64,000 nt of DNA from Wolfiporia cocos (Eukaryota > Basidiomycota > Agaricomycetes > Polyporales > Phaeolaceae), in assembly GCA_029448655.1 (NCBI GenBank), contig JACCLO010000003.1, positions 4,836,001 through 4,900,000 of the forward strand, read 5' to 3'. Each line of letters starts with the position of its first letter. Position 1 is the first letter of the stretch. Under the pieces are notes generated by a model, which did not search any database, was not told the origin of the DNA, and saw nothing but the letters and a program-made list of their open reading frames with translations. This document shows, piece by piece, positions 13,101 through 21,913 of this stretch. Made by a program: the position numbers and the translations under genes.

Positions 13101-13120
13101 CTGCTGAGAACCTCGCAAAG
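10104..13120. other. Gene-poor host DNA, no confident gene
   Basis: Several short open frames exist (for example 10427-10729 plus, 11773-12069 minus, 12234-12608 plus, 12540-12872 minus), but none shows a domain I recognise. The minus-strand stretch 12240-11700 carries a string (tggtggtcgagttgtggtatccgta) related to 61617-61642 in the membrane-protein locus, so part of it may be a decayed copy of that gene. About 12930-13120 belongs to the F-box segmental duplication: it matches the DNA near 47237-47275 in reverse. Confidence 0.35.
12540..12872 (-). CDS. Hypothetical ORF, 110 aa, unrecognised
   Basis: An open frame on the minus strand with a globular-looking composition and a hydrophobic, beta-rich stretch (FRLVIYNVQVDIL...DDILLLP). 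It overlaps a 124-codon plus-strand ORF (12234-12608), so one or both may be chance. No start context, intron or homologue could be established. It could be an exon of a decayed host gene. Confidence 0.2.
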   Translation of the reverse strand: MRTDGLREATDVAKRTLHLFLTANSAYIIDHSGALLGRCNRVNGVFLSQTNGSFRLVIYNVQVDILPSSPDVFVMLPSNSVAPDDILLLPSYLDGSQGASVDLPYCDWIG

Positions 13121-13128
13121 GGTGGTTC

Positions 13129-14139
13129 TAGTGTTGCGAGGTCTGGTCTCGAGGACCACTAAAGACCAAGGACCAGACCAGGACCGGACTGACTAGGACC
13201 GATTCAACGGTCCGGTCCAGCCCTGGTCCTGACACGGTCCTGGTCCCGGTCCTTCTGAGTGGTCAGTTTTTGCAGGACCGGTAAGGACCGGTCTGGACCA
13301 GTTTTGGACCAGTCCTGAATTTATTGTAGAATAGCACTTATAATGTGGTTACTCCAAGGTAGGGAACCATGACTGACCAATTTACAACAAAACCAAAGTA
13401 TTTAAGACCCCCTAGAGTGGGTCTGCATCATGTATGTACCACTGGCTATTAGGGTAAACACATCAGACAGAAGCTGACATGAATAGTAACAACCAAAAAC
13501 CTTCTGATTTATGATACAATGAAGCACTGCTATTGTCTTGGGCAATGCTTGGCACATACAGGTTGTCCTCATATTGTCACTAGTTTTGCTGACTGACATG
13601 CAGTTGTGTATTCTCCCATCCAGTAGTGTTAACACTCACATATTATGGTACACATGCATGGTGCATTCAATATCACCCAGTTATTGGCAGAGCGCTGCTT
13701 AGCGGTAGTTATATGCTACTCATTGTGGCACATACAAAAATGCAACACATGATCTCATCAGATACAACTTGAGGTGTGCAGTTACTGCAGTGTCATTTCT
13801 GTGTGTTGACTTCAATATACAATTTTACTTTCAGAAATTAAGAATCAGTGCACCATAGCCAATTTTTGGGCTGTACTTAGTATGTTCTGGTATATATCGA
13901 GTAGTAAGTACACTTTTGTTGCAGTTTCTGACATATAAAACTATAGTTAAGTCAATAACCACTTGATCGGTCCTGGACCGGTTCAGACCGGTCCTAGGAC
14001 CGCTATAGGACCGCGCTCCTACTTGGGACCCGTCTTCAGTCCGGTCCCTCGTTGCCCATGGCGGTCCGGTCCTGGTCCCGGTCCTTGGTCCTGCCCAAAA
14101 CATGCAAAAGACCGGACCGGACCGGACCTCACAACACTA
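13129..14139. mobile_element. M3: hAT-like MITE, 1011 bp
   Basis: The ends are TAGTGTTGCGAGGTC and GACCTCACAACACTA (inverted, near-perfect: left tagtgttgcgaggtc, right gacctcacaacacta). A perfect 8-bp TSD GGTGGTTC occurs at 13121-13128 and 14140-14147. The duplicated F-box locus has one gtggttcgg copy near 46539 with no insertion, which confirms the empty site. The subterminal 150-200 bp on each side are packed with GGACCGGT/GGTCCTGG words; the centre is AT-rich and non-coding. The 8-bp TSD and TAGTG ends point to the hAT superfamily; no transposase is present. Confidence 0.88.
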
Positions 14140-14578
14140 GGTGGTTCGACCGCGGCGACGCGGCGATGGCCTGCTTGAGGGGCGAGGATGCCGCATCGCT
14201 GGGGCACCTGAAGGAGCAGGAGACGAGCGGCGCGTGCGGTAGCGGCGGCGGCCGGGAGGATCTCGGGTCATGGGCCGCGTAGTGATGTGCCAGGCCCGGC
14301 TTTGGGCCATAGGCCGGGCCGGGCCAGGCCGGGCCCTACACCACGGCTTGAGACGGCCCAGGGCCCGGCTTGTGTCTCAAGCCGGGCTGGGCCAAGCCGT
14401 GAGCCCCGGGCCTGAAAGCTCTAACAGATAATGTGTCTAGTAACTATGATATGAGGGACTTCAGTCAATTATCTTAATCTGCCAACTGCCCTTCGCTTAA
14501 GAAATCGCAGTTGCGAGCTAGGTTTGCACGCAGATTAATCTGCTAACTGCGGCAGATTAATCTACTGTGACAATAAAA

Positions 14579-14672
14579 TGGCACATCCCGGATTCGAACC
14601 AAGGACCTTAGCGCAGATGAGAATAACAGCATCGCAGCGTAATTAGCCAACTGAGCCATTGCAGTAACAGGT
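14579..14672 (-). ncRNA. tRNA-like module, left arm of P1
   Basis: On the minus strand, box A TGGCTCAGTTGG (14658-14647) and box B GGTTCGAATCC (14600-14590) match the pol III consensus exactly, at tRNA spacing. A T-arm (CTTGG loop CCGGG) folds; the acceptor stem pairs at only about four positions, so a functional tRNA is doubtful. It reads out of the element. Confidence 0.55.
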
Positions 14673-14956
14673 ACCATTGACTAAATAAAATATATATAAC
14701 GCAAATTTTACACACAATTTTCGCAAATCATCAAGGCAACTAACTGCTACAACAAGCATACAGAAATCAATGATAGTGGTAGCTTGATTTACCATGCTTG
14801 ACCTGGAGCAACTCACCATGGGAAAGCTGAATACACTGGAATCACAGGTCTTTAGAGGCAGATTCATTTGTATTTGTGTTATGGAAGATGTTAAACTGCG
14901 AAAATGAAGTTTACAAAATACTCTATATATTGCTTAAAATGGGGGCAACACCAGTT

Positions 14957-15042
14957 GCACTGTAGCTCAGTTGGCTAATTACCCTGCGATGCTGTTATTC
15001 TCATCTGCGATAAGGTCCTTGGTTCGAATCCGGGATGTGCCA
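14957..15042 (+). ncRNA. tRNA-like module, right arm of P1
   Basis: Box A TAGCTCAGTTGG (14963-14974) and box B GGTTCGAATCC (15021-15031) are consensus. The 3' end gggatgtgcca pairs with 5' GCAC. It is a mirror copy of the left-arm module and points outward. The D and anticodon arms do not form a standard cloverleaf by eye, so I read it as tRNA-derived pol III promoter sequence. Confidence 0.55.
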
Positions 15043-15627
15043 TTTTATTGTCACAGTAGATTAATCTGCCGCAGTTAGCAGATTAATCTGCGTGCAAACC
15101 TAGCTCGCAACTGCGATTTCTTAAGCGAAGGGCAGTTGGCAGATTAAGATAATTGACTGAAACTCTACATGATATAAGGATATATATAGTAGCAGTATGC
15201 CATATTCCAATGAAGTATGTCTATATTTTTAAATTCAAGCAAGAGGATAGTCCCATGGATTGAATTCTTGGTGCTGAAGCCTGTCGCTCACTTTTGGGCG
15301 CCTATACGATGCCCCATTTGGAAGGCGCGCCACAGAGCACCGTGCCGGTGAAATGATGATTTCACACTATAATTCACTAATTATTGAAGATACTGGAGCT
15401 TGGCTTTGTCAGAAGATAGTTGGAGAAGGTACGTTATGAGTTTGTGTGGCTACAGTGATGATCATCCTCACAGTGCCAGGCCCCGGGCAAGCCCCAGGCC
15501 GGGCCGGGCCAAGCCGTGGGCCGTCAATGGGGGCCCGGCCTGAGGTTTTGAAAAGCCAAGGCCGTCCAAAGCCGGGCCAAAGCCGGGGCTTTTGAGCCGG
15601 GCCGGGCCTGGCACATCACTACATGGG

Positions 15628-16021
15628 CGAGCTTGGAGGTCGCAGGGGGGGAAGAGGCGGCGGAGGAGGAGGAGCTGAAGGACAAGGAGAAGTGCATGCA
15701 GCGACGGCAGGCAGGTATCCACGCACATGGCGCGCTCACGCGGAGCTGACGCACGCCGCAGGTGTTCAACAACAAGGGCTGCTGAGGAGATCTTCGGCGT
15801 CGAGCTCGCGCTCTACGCGAGCGGCAGCATACGTCCGCACTGCATTCATATTCAAGCGTCGTGGCAACGGGGCGCGCATGCAGCTCGTGAAGCAGGGCGT
15901 GAGTAGGGATCAGGACCCCCCGCGGCTCATGCGCTGCTGGGTAGGGGCAGTGCACCCCGGGCTTCATCGCAGGCGTCATTATAGAGTCGTGCGAGAGTGT
16001 CGGGCGGCAGCAGCACGCTAG
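15628..16021 (+). pseudogene. Remnant of a duplicated host gene beside the F-box locus
   Basis: A plus-strand frame encodes RTAFIFKRRGNGARMQLVKQGV and AVHPGLHRRRH, closely matched by a minus-strand ORF in the duplicated locus (46498-46169: FIFKRCGNGVRMQLVKHGV, AVHPGLHRMRH). Conservation across the duplication suggests former coding sequence. Its upstream part is separated by M2, P1 and M3. The product is not recognised; an alternative frame reads as a hydrophobic helix (GFIAGVII). Confidence 0.35.
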
Positions 16022-16715
16022 TTCTGCGGACTATGTCTCATGTACTATGTGCTTTGTTGAAGTCATTTACACCAGCGGACATGCCTGTGCGACGCTGCGG
16101 GCTATGATTACAAGCGAGTGAGATAGGTCAGACCGGCCCCGCGCCAGTGCAAAGACGAACACGGCATAGAACGAAGGAGATGCCCTGTTCTCTTCCTGGC
16201 CCAACGCACCTCGTACGTGTGCCACTCAGGCGGTCAAGGAAACGACAAACCATGGTACTCACGCAGGACGTCACACCAAGTCCTTCAGCTCCTTCACAGT
16301 GTACTTCAGGTTCGATAGCCTGAGGCGATAAATCTAAATCTTGTCTAGTTTGTCATTACAGGAGTTGGCAACCTAGATATTCTCCACAACACCGTCATCC
16401 AAGTCCAAGGGAGGTGTGACGACGAGGAGACGAAGAGACTTTGCGCCGCTTTTGTGTAGCTAGTCTGCATCGGCGGCATCGCAGCGATGGGAAGGAATTC
16501 CATAGTCACGTATAAGTGATGGTAGAGCTAAGCATCAGAAGGTTATAGTCAGGCTGTATGCGGATAGCGAGAGGGGAGTTTATCATCACGGACCTTTGGA
16601 GTGCAGTTGCGATGGCGTCGTTAAATGGTCTTGCCCTATCACCAACCACTAAGGCAACACAGCATACAGATGAGCAATTAACTTCTCCACATTGAAGCAA
16701 ATCAAAGTGTGATGC

Positions 16716-18105
16716 CTACTTGATGACCCCACGAGAATAGAGGCTGGGGAACCAAATCGGTGCGAGATCGGCCCAAGCAGCCTTCATCTGCTTCATGGAG
16801 GATTCATCCACTTCAATGAAGTCCAGCCTCACAGACTCCAGCGACGTGTACTTTTCCGGTGCCAAGGGATGGTCCGGGAGGCATATTGCTCTACGTAATG
16901 CGAGCAGCACGTGCGACATAAACGATGAGCCCCCTGCTAAGGAATAACGCCACACTTCGACTGTAATGTTCTCAAGCACCGTAGGGCATGTGGATGATAT
17001 CATCCGCTGGATCACACCATATGTCTCCGCTCTCTCCAGCAAAGCTGCGGGTATGTCTCCGTCAATGCCTATATTCAGTTTCCGCAGGCTAACATTCCGG
17101 GACAGGTCTACATCTGATACTGTGCAAGAAGCATGAAGTGAGCGTATCAGCTATCAGGTAACGAGTCTGCATACCGCGAAGGGGTTGTATGCTGTGTGGA
17201 TTCGCTCCCGAGAGTGATCTGAGTGGGTTCATCCCAAATCTACGTAAGGCCTTCCCTGCATAACGCAGTAGCTGATTCAGATCCGAGCAGCTGACGGCGT
17301 TCAAGAGGAACAGTACAGTCTCAGAGCCGCCAGACGTTTCTAGCTCGGCAGTTACGTATAGCGTGCGAAGTTCATCTGGCCAATTCAGATCCGTGAAAGT
17401 CAACTTCTTGAGATTTGGCGAGGGAGCCCATCGTCTGCTGGCCGGAGGCACCCGTGTGTCGAGCAACCGCAAGTATCTGATTATGAGCTCCTGCAGGCGA
17501 TCGAATGCGCAGGCAAGACGCAAGAGCACAGTGATCGAAGGGAGGATGATGTCATGAAGTTCTAAGCTCGTGATGGAATGGAAGGAGGAAAGGTGCAGGA
17601 ACACGCTTTGTGGAATCGCACCCGGCGTCCATTCTCCATCGAGAATCGCGAGCGCTGACAGGCGTGGGAGGTGTCCGCCCGCGAACATTGCTGCGAACGT
17701 ACCCACATGTGCGAGGCTGCGCTGGTTATCTCCTCTGCTGCGCTGCTTTCCCTCCTCTGCTACACTGCCTCGGAGGGAAACTTCAGTCTCAGTGCGTCTT
17801 GGCCTCGGGATTGTCTTGATATAACGCGCATACAGGCGTACGCCTTCCATGCCAGGACAAGTATGTCCTTCTGTACAATATTCCTTGAGGTGATTACTGG
17901 TTGGGTACCATCCTCTGCATACTTCCTCCACAATACCCAACGTCTCCCGCTCATTCGCGAGGTATCCTAAAATTCTCTCCCATAACCCGATTGGTATCCG
18001 AGATGCCACCGTCTCTGAGTAGAACTGAGGTAGCAGGGCATCCCGTCTCGAAGGCAACAGTTCCCACCATTCCCGCGGCGGACGCCACTCAATCTCTCGC
18101 AACAT
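16716..18105 (-). CDS. F-box / LRR-like protein, two exons
   Basis: Exon 1 is 18105-17175 and exon 2 is 17119-16716. The 55-nt intron (17174-17120) starts gtatgcag and ends cacag; splicing joins the frame as ...PLR|VSDVDLSRN. The product is about 444 aa. Residues about 35-75 form an F-box-like motif (RIPIGLWERILGYLANERETLG...CRGWYPT), the Skp1-binding element of SCF ubiquitin ligases. The rest resembles the degenerate leucine-rich repeats of basidiomycete F-box proteins (HSITSLELHDIILPSI, LQELIIRYLRLLD, NLKKLTFTDLNWP). ATG at 18105 is the first in frame after a TAA. A pseudogene copy lies at 44260-45551. It appears intact, but the substrate is unknown. Confidence 0.75.
17120..17174 (-). other. 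Intron of the F-box gene (55 nt)
   Basis: Minus-strand GTATGC...CACAG with a ctcac branch-like word about 20 nt before the acceptor. Without splicing the frame ends about 20 codons further on; with splicing it continues into 16716-17119. The duplicated copy keeps the same intron. Confidence 0.75.
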
Positions 18106-20118
18106 CCGTGCCTCAACGTCGAACGCTGAGCCCTCTGTTATATATGACTGAGGAGCAGCTTAAGTCTTCATTTAGGGTCACAACCGCGCTACAGACGCAC
18201 CGCTACGGGCTGCCCATCCATCTCGTCGGTCATCTCGTATTTTAGTAGCGCCTTGCTGGGGACGCCGATCGAGAGAGCAGGGTTCAAGTAGCGAGAGGCG
18301 AGGAACGAAGGCCAGTGCTCTATCTCCATATTCGTGGTATCTGGGTTCTTATAAGACGCTTCAGAAGCACACTCAGATCGAATTCTTCGGGGCGCTCATA
18401 CCTATACAGCGCAGCCCCTGCACAGGCTTCATTCTTCAGTCCATGTTTCATCTCGTTTGCTTGCACAAAGGTAGCGATGTCTAAGTGACCCGCACCATAG
18501 TGCGGCGAAAGCTGTAGCGGAGCACAGATCGGAGGAATTCTCTACCATCCCCCTAGAGCCAGTTGGTCGAGAAGGGTTCAAGGAGAGTCAGGATTCCACG
18601 TCCATAGGCAGCAAGTCGGTGATTTCCTGTCGCATGTCTGCAAGAGTCTCGGTGTCTGCTGAGACACCAGGTATCCACAGGGTTATGGGTTCCTCCCCGT
18701 GGGCAAAACGCTCATTGAGAGCGAGGTGGGACGCGACACAGCACGATGTGACCGACCTTGACTGATTGTAATGCGCTGTGGCGCGAACGTACTTGCTTAG
18801 AGCTGTACGAGAAGATGTGCGAGTGTGAGTGCGTGCGTGCTTACCTCCGTTCGCTATATGTGATTCAGCTATCGATGGAGTTTTTCATCTCGTGTAAGAC
18901 CTCGTGATTGACTAATTTGCAGATGCGCTGACACACGGAGGCGATGAGCAATGCATCATCTTGAATAACCCAGCTCTGAACGGTGCTTCGAGATACGCAG
19001 ACGAATATTGGAGCAGCTGCAAGCGGCATCCCCGCGCTTCTGTCTGTCAATGCGTCGCCCCCCTCCCCCCAGGGAATTAAGACTGGCGCAGACGAGCAGA
19101 CCGTGGCAACTTCGCAATCAAGGGCATCATTGCGATCCACGCCATGCCTGCAGATATCCCGAGTACATTACCTGCGTTGCCCTTGCCCTCTTGACCACTC
19201 ACAGCACAGTCTCTGCAACCTCAATCGTGCAAGAATGGTAAGCAATTGCGGTTGCAGGAAATGTGTCGCACCTTCTAGGTGTCCACGTACAGCCTGAATG
19301 CGGACACGCCCCCGGGACTGGGTTGGTCAGCCAATAGGTCGGTTGGGACATTGTCCAGATCGACAGACGGGCGTCGAGTGAGTCTTCAGGCCTCTGTCTC
19401 GGGTGCTTGGAGCAACTATCTCATCCCCATCCTCATCTACTCGTAGCTGCTTACGCTGAAATCTTCATTGCGGGGCTCTATTGATACGGTCTTCCCGTAT
19501 ATCGCAGCGCACAGTACTTCGGGAACTCCGCTGCGTGGACATATCCCCCGGCCCTCGTTCTATTACGCAAATACCCTTGTGCAGCAACACTCACATACAG
19601 CACAGCATGGTTCTCGTTCGTGGCCGCATGAACATGCCGCACTGCTCTGGGCACACGTATTATAGAACAGCTCGGCAAGCGTGTGAGCCGTGCTGTACAA
19701 TGTCGTCAGGCATGGTAACCGATGATATAGCCAGGTATGCGCGCTGTGCCATGTCTGCAGTGTGTTGCGTGCATCTTAACTGATTCCTTTGTTTGAGTTT
19801 GCGATCCGGCGCTGGGGGCGGTGTTTGCGTCACTCACACTCGAGTGCCAGATGTGTTGCCGTTCGGCCGCTCGTCCAGTCTGACTAAAACGATAAGCGGA
19901 AGTACAGAAAGCCCGGACTCCGGGAACAACTGACCTGGATCTGCCAACATTAAGTCCCGTTGTGACATTAGCGCAATCATCGGCATAAGATAGACCCAAG
20001 TCATACTCAACCAGGGGTGTCACATCATGACAATCACGTGTGGTAGACTTGTCTATTACATAATATGCAGCTTACAGAAACAGAGTATATCCGTTGTCCT
20101 TGCATGGAAGTATCCAAT
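18106..20118. other. Host intergenic DNA with a decayed membrane-protein gene copy
   Basis: 18240-18360 still belongs to the F-box duplication (it matches about 43990-44110 in reverse). About 18950-19290 and 19480-19790 (plus strand) are related to the minus-strand locus 62650-61690: shared cttcg.gatacgcagac, gtcaatgcgtcgcc and gacgcagacgagc.g words, and attacgcaaatac...acacgtattatagaac. Relative to that locus, the frame here is broken by a one-base insertion near 19575. No intact gene was found. Confidence 0.4.
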
Positions 20119-20780
20119 TTATGTTACATTGTCTAGCTCGACCAGGACACCTTCTGGGATCACTCTGTGACCGTGGTATTTTTTCGCCGCCCAAGCTGCT
20201 TGTGAGCCAGAGAGTCCCTTACGGTATGCGTCCATGAATCTCTGCCAACGTGTATAGAACCTACGCAAATGTCAATAATTAACATCACGATAAAATTCGA
20301 CAGTATAGCATACCTTCGAATGCTCGCCAGAGTCACCAAGTTGAGTGCCGCAACTACTTTCCGTTCTACGGCAGCGTCCGTAGATGACGGTGGGAACTTC
20401 CGGTATTCCCTCTTCGCAAAACCCCAGCACTGCTCGATGCAATTGAGCTCACAGTGGAACTTCGGCAGGAAGAGTAGCTGGAAACCATTGGCTTTGCAAT
20501 GAGTCTCCACAGCTGTTTCAACATCTGTGAAGTCTGGCTGACCATAGAGTAGGTGACGGCAGCAGCATGACGCCGAGTTTGGTGGACACTTGAAGCTCTT
20601 GCATTCCGCCCGCAATCTCTCGATGGTGACAGGATCAAAAGCATGCTCGATCAAGATCTCGACCATTCCCTTGAAGGCACCTGCGCGTGGATGGTTAGAT
20701 GCAAAATATAGTGACTGCGGCTGTCCATTAGGTAAGCGAGCATCTGCCATCTGGACTCTTTGTTTCAACAGCTTGCCATC
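20119..20780 (-). pseudogene. DDE transposase, C-terminal part (cut off by element B)
   Basis: Minus-strand exons 20780-20314 and 20260-20119 are joined by a 53-nt intron (20313-20261, gtatgc...gtag). The last exon gives FYTRWQRFMDAYRKGL...AKKYHGHRV and stops at TAA 20121-20119. Before the intron lies FHCELNCIEQCWG, containing the third acidic catalytic residue of the DDE endonuclease (Tc1/IS630-like, as in basidiomycete transposases). Removing element B and one TSD joins this frame to 29307-28952 with no shift (VYGSDG|KLLKQ). It is broken by insertion and by older lesions upstream. Confidence 0.85.
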
Positions 20781-21151
20781 TGTCACAAGCCGATTTTCTC
20801 CAACTAGCTTGCGACTAGAAACAACCCTTATCTTATCTAAGCGCCCGCCTATGCATCACGTGCAAGGACCCCGAACACTCCACACGTGCTTACACAGACC
20901 CCAGACACCCTGGTTGTGGCTCTACACCTACGATAGGGTTTACCATACTCTAAACGGTCCATCAGCTTACGTAATACTATATAGTAGCCAAACATGTACA
21001 AACAGCCTACGAGCATATATACCAGCCAGACGAGCAGGGAGCACCCCAGACTCGTCTTGGCCTTTGTTGCCTTGAGTAGCCTCAGACTAGGAATACGCTT
21101 CCACGCGAGTAATATTCCCCTGAGTAGTTGCTTGAGATAGCGCTTGTGTCA
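20781..21151 (+). repeat. 5' LTR of element B
   Basis: TGTCACAAGCC...GCTTGTGTCA. TATA (catatatac) at 21014-21022 is followed 26-30 nt later by agactcgtctt (21048-21058), the predicted transcript 5' end. Confidence 0.95.
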
Positions 21152-21152
21152 T

Positions 21153-21163
21153 AAGACGAGTCT
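21153..21163 (+). promoter_or_regulatory. Putative self-primer binding site of element B
   Basis: AAGACGAGTCT, one base after the 5' LTR, is the exact reverse complement of agactcgtctt at 21048-21058 in the LTR. Eleven nt is the same length as in Tf1, where the RNA 5' end primes minus-strand synthesis. No match to a tRNA 3' end is evident. Confidence 0.65.
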
Positions 21164-21913
21164 CCACCCCGTTCTGAGTTCATTCCAGAACAACCCCGGC
21201 GCACTAGGGGCAAAGTGCATTGTTTCTTCGCCCTCGAGTTGACTTCGGTCGATTCGGGTGTATAAACTCTTATCCTCCCGAATCCCAGGGACAAGGGACA
21301 GGGTTCTGGGGGAATACACTTGTGAACAGCGTGTAGGGGACCTCTCCTACCGTTGCTTCTAAGCTACTGGGCCACCGTCGTGCAACGCGGCGTAAAGGCT
21401 TTGGGTTTCATCCCCACCGTAGTAGTTGTGCACCCGACGCGAAATAATCAAAGGCGTTAAGGGGCCCTACGGCAGGTTACAGAAGCACTGGGCACCTATT
21501 TACGCGCATTACCGCGCCGACTATACGGGCATTACCGCCCCCTGATTACTATACAACCCAGCGCCCCACAAGGCGGCTAAAGGAGCGCGACACAGCTCAC
21601 ACTATATGGCCACTTGGCCCAATACGATAGTTTTAGACCCTCCATCCCAAGGGTTTAGATCCCGTACCCCCGGTATCCCGAATTAGCTTCGGGGCTGGAC
21701 GAGGTTTCGGAGGCAGAGATTACTTGCCGGCCTTGGGCTGAAAACCCCTTGGCGTTTCTTGGCGCACCTCCAAAAAGAGGTGGTCTCTGAATAGAGTGGA
21801 AAGACAGTTTCTAGTTACCACCCCGATCGCAGCTATAGGCTGATCCACAGTGGGCGGGTAGCGCTGTTTTTCGCGACTCTACCTTCTATACATACACCTT
21901 CCCATACGATACA
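21164..21913 (+). other. Untranslated leader of element B
   Basis: About 750 nt between primer site and the gag-pol ATG. It holds no ORF that resembles a protein. It presumably contains packaging signals, which cannot be identified by eye. Confidence 0.5.

Larger units (their letters stand above)
14453..15168. mobile_element. P1: palindromic tRNA-bearing element, 716 bp
   Basis: The left end is GAGGGACTTCAGT and the right end ACTGAAACTCTAC. A perfect 7-bp TSD ATGATAT lies at 14446-14452 and 15169-15175. M2 copy 2 has a single ATGATAT (reverse complement near 47040) with nothing inserted, so the boundaries are confirmed. The outer ~210 bp of each side form a long inverted repeat, each arm holding a tRNA-like sequence transcribed outward. 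The ~290-bp centre is AT-rich with no credible ORF. Relatives are P3 (59391) and P2 (63224). The superfamily is unknown; 7-bp TSDs and these ends do not fit a family I can name with confidence. Confidence 0.85.
14280..15621. mobile_element. M2 copy 1: GC-rich TIR element, interrupted by P1
   Basis: Inverted ends TAGTGATGTGCCAGGCCCGGC ... GCCGGGCCTGGCACATCACTA, with GGCCCGGC-type subterminal repeats. Without P1 it is about 620 bp and matches copy 2 at 46596-47235 in reverse orientation. The flanks read CATGGGCC(GCG) on the left and CATGGGCG on the right, a probable but imperfect 8-bp duplication. It is hAT-like by its end sequence; it has no coding capacity. Confidence 0.75.

Noticed and set aside
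13160..14125. Minisatellite of GGACCGGT units
   Set aside because: The words lie only near both ends of a TIR element with an 8-bp TSD, so they are subterminal repeats of M3, not a tandem array.
14957..15042. Functional tRNA gene
   Set aside because: Pol III boxes are perfect, but the acceptor and anticodon arms do not form a standard cloverleaf and the unit is part of a mobile inverted repeat; kept as tRNA-like.
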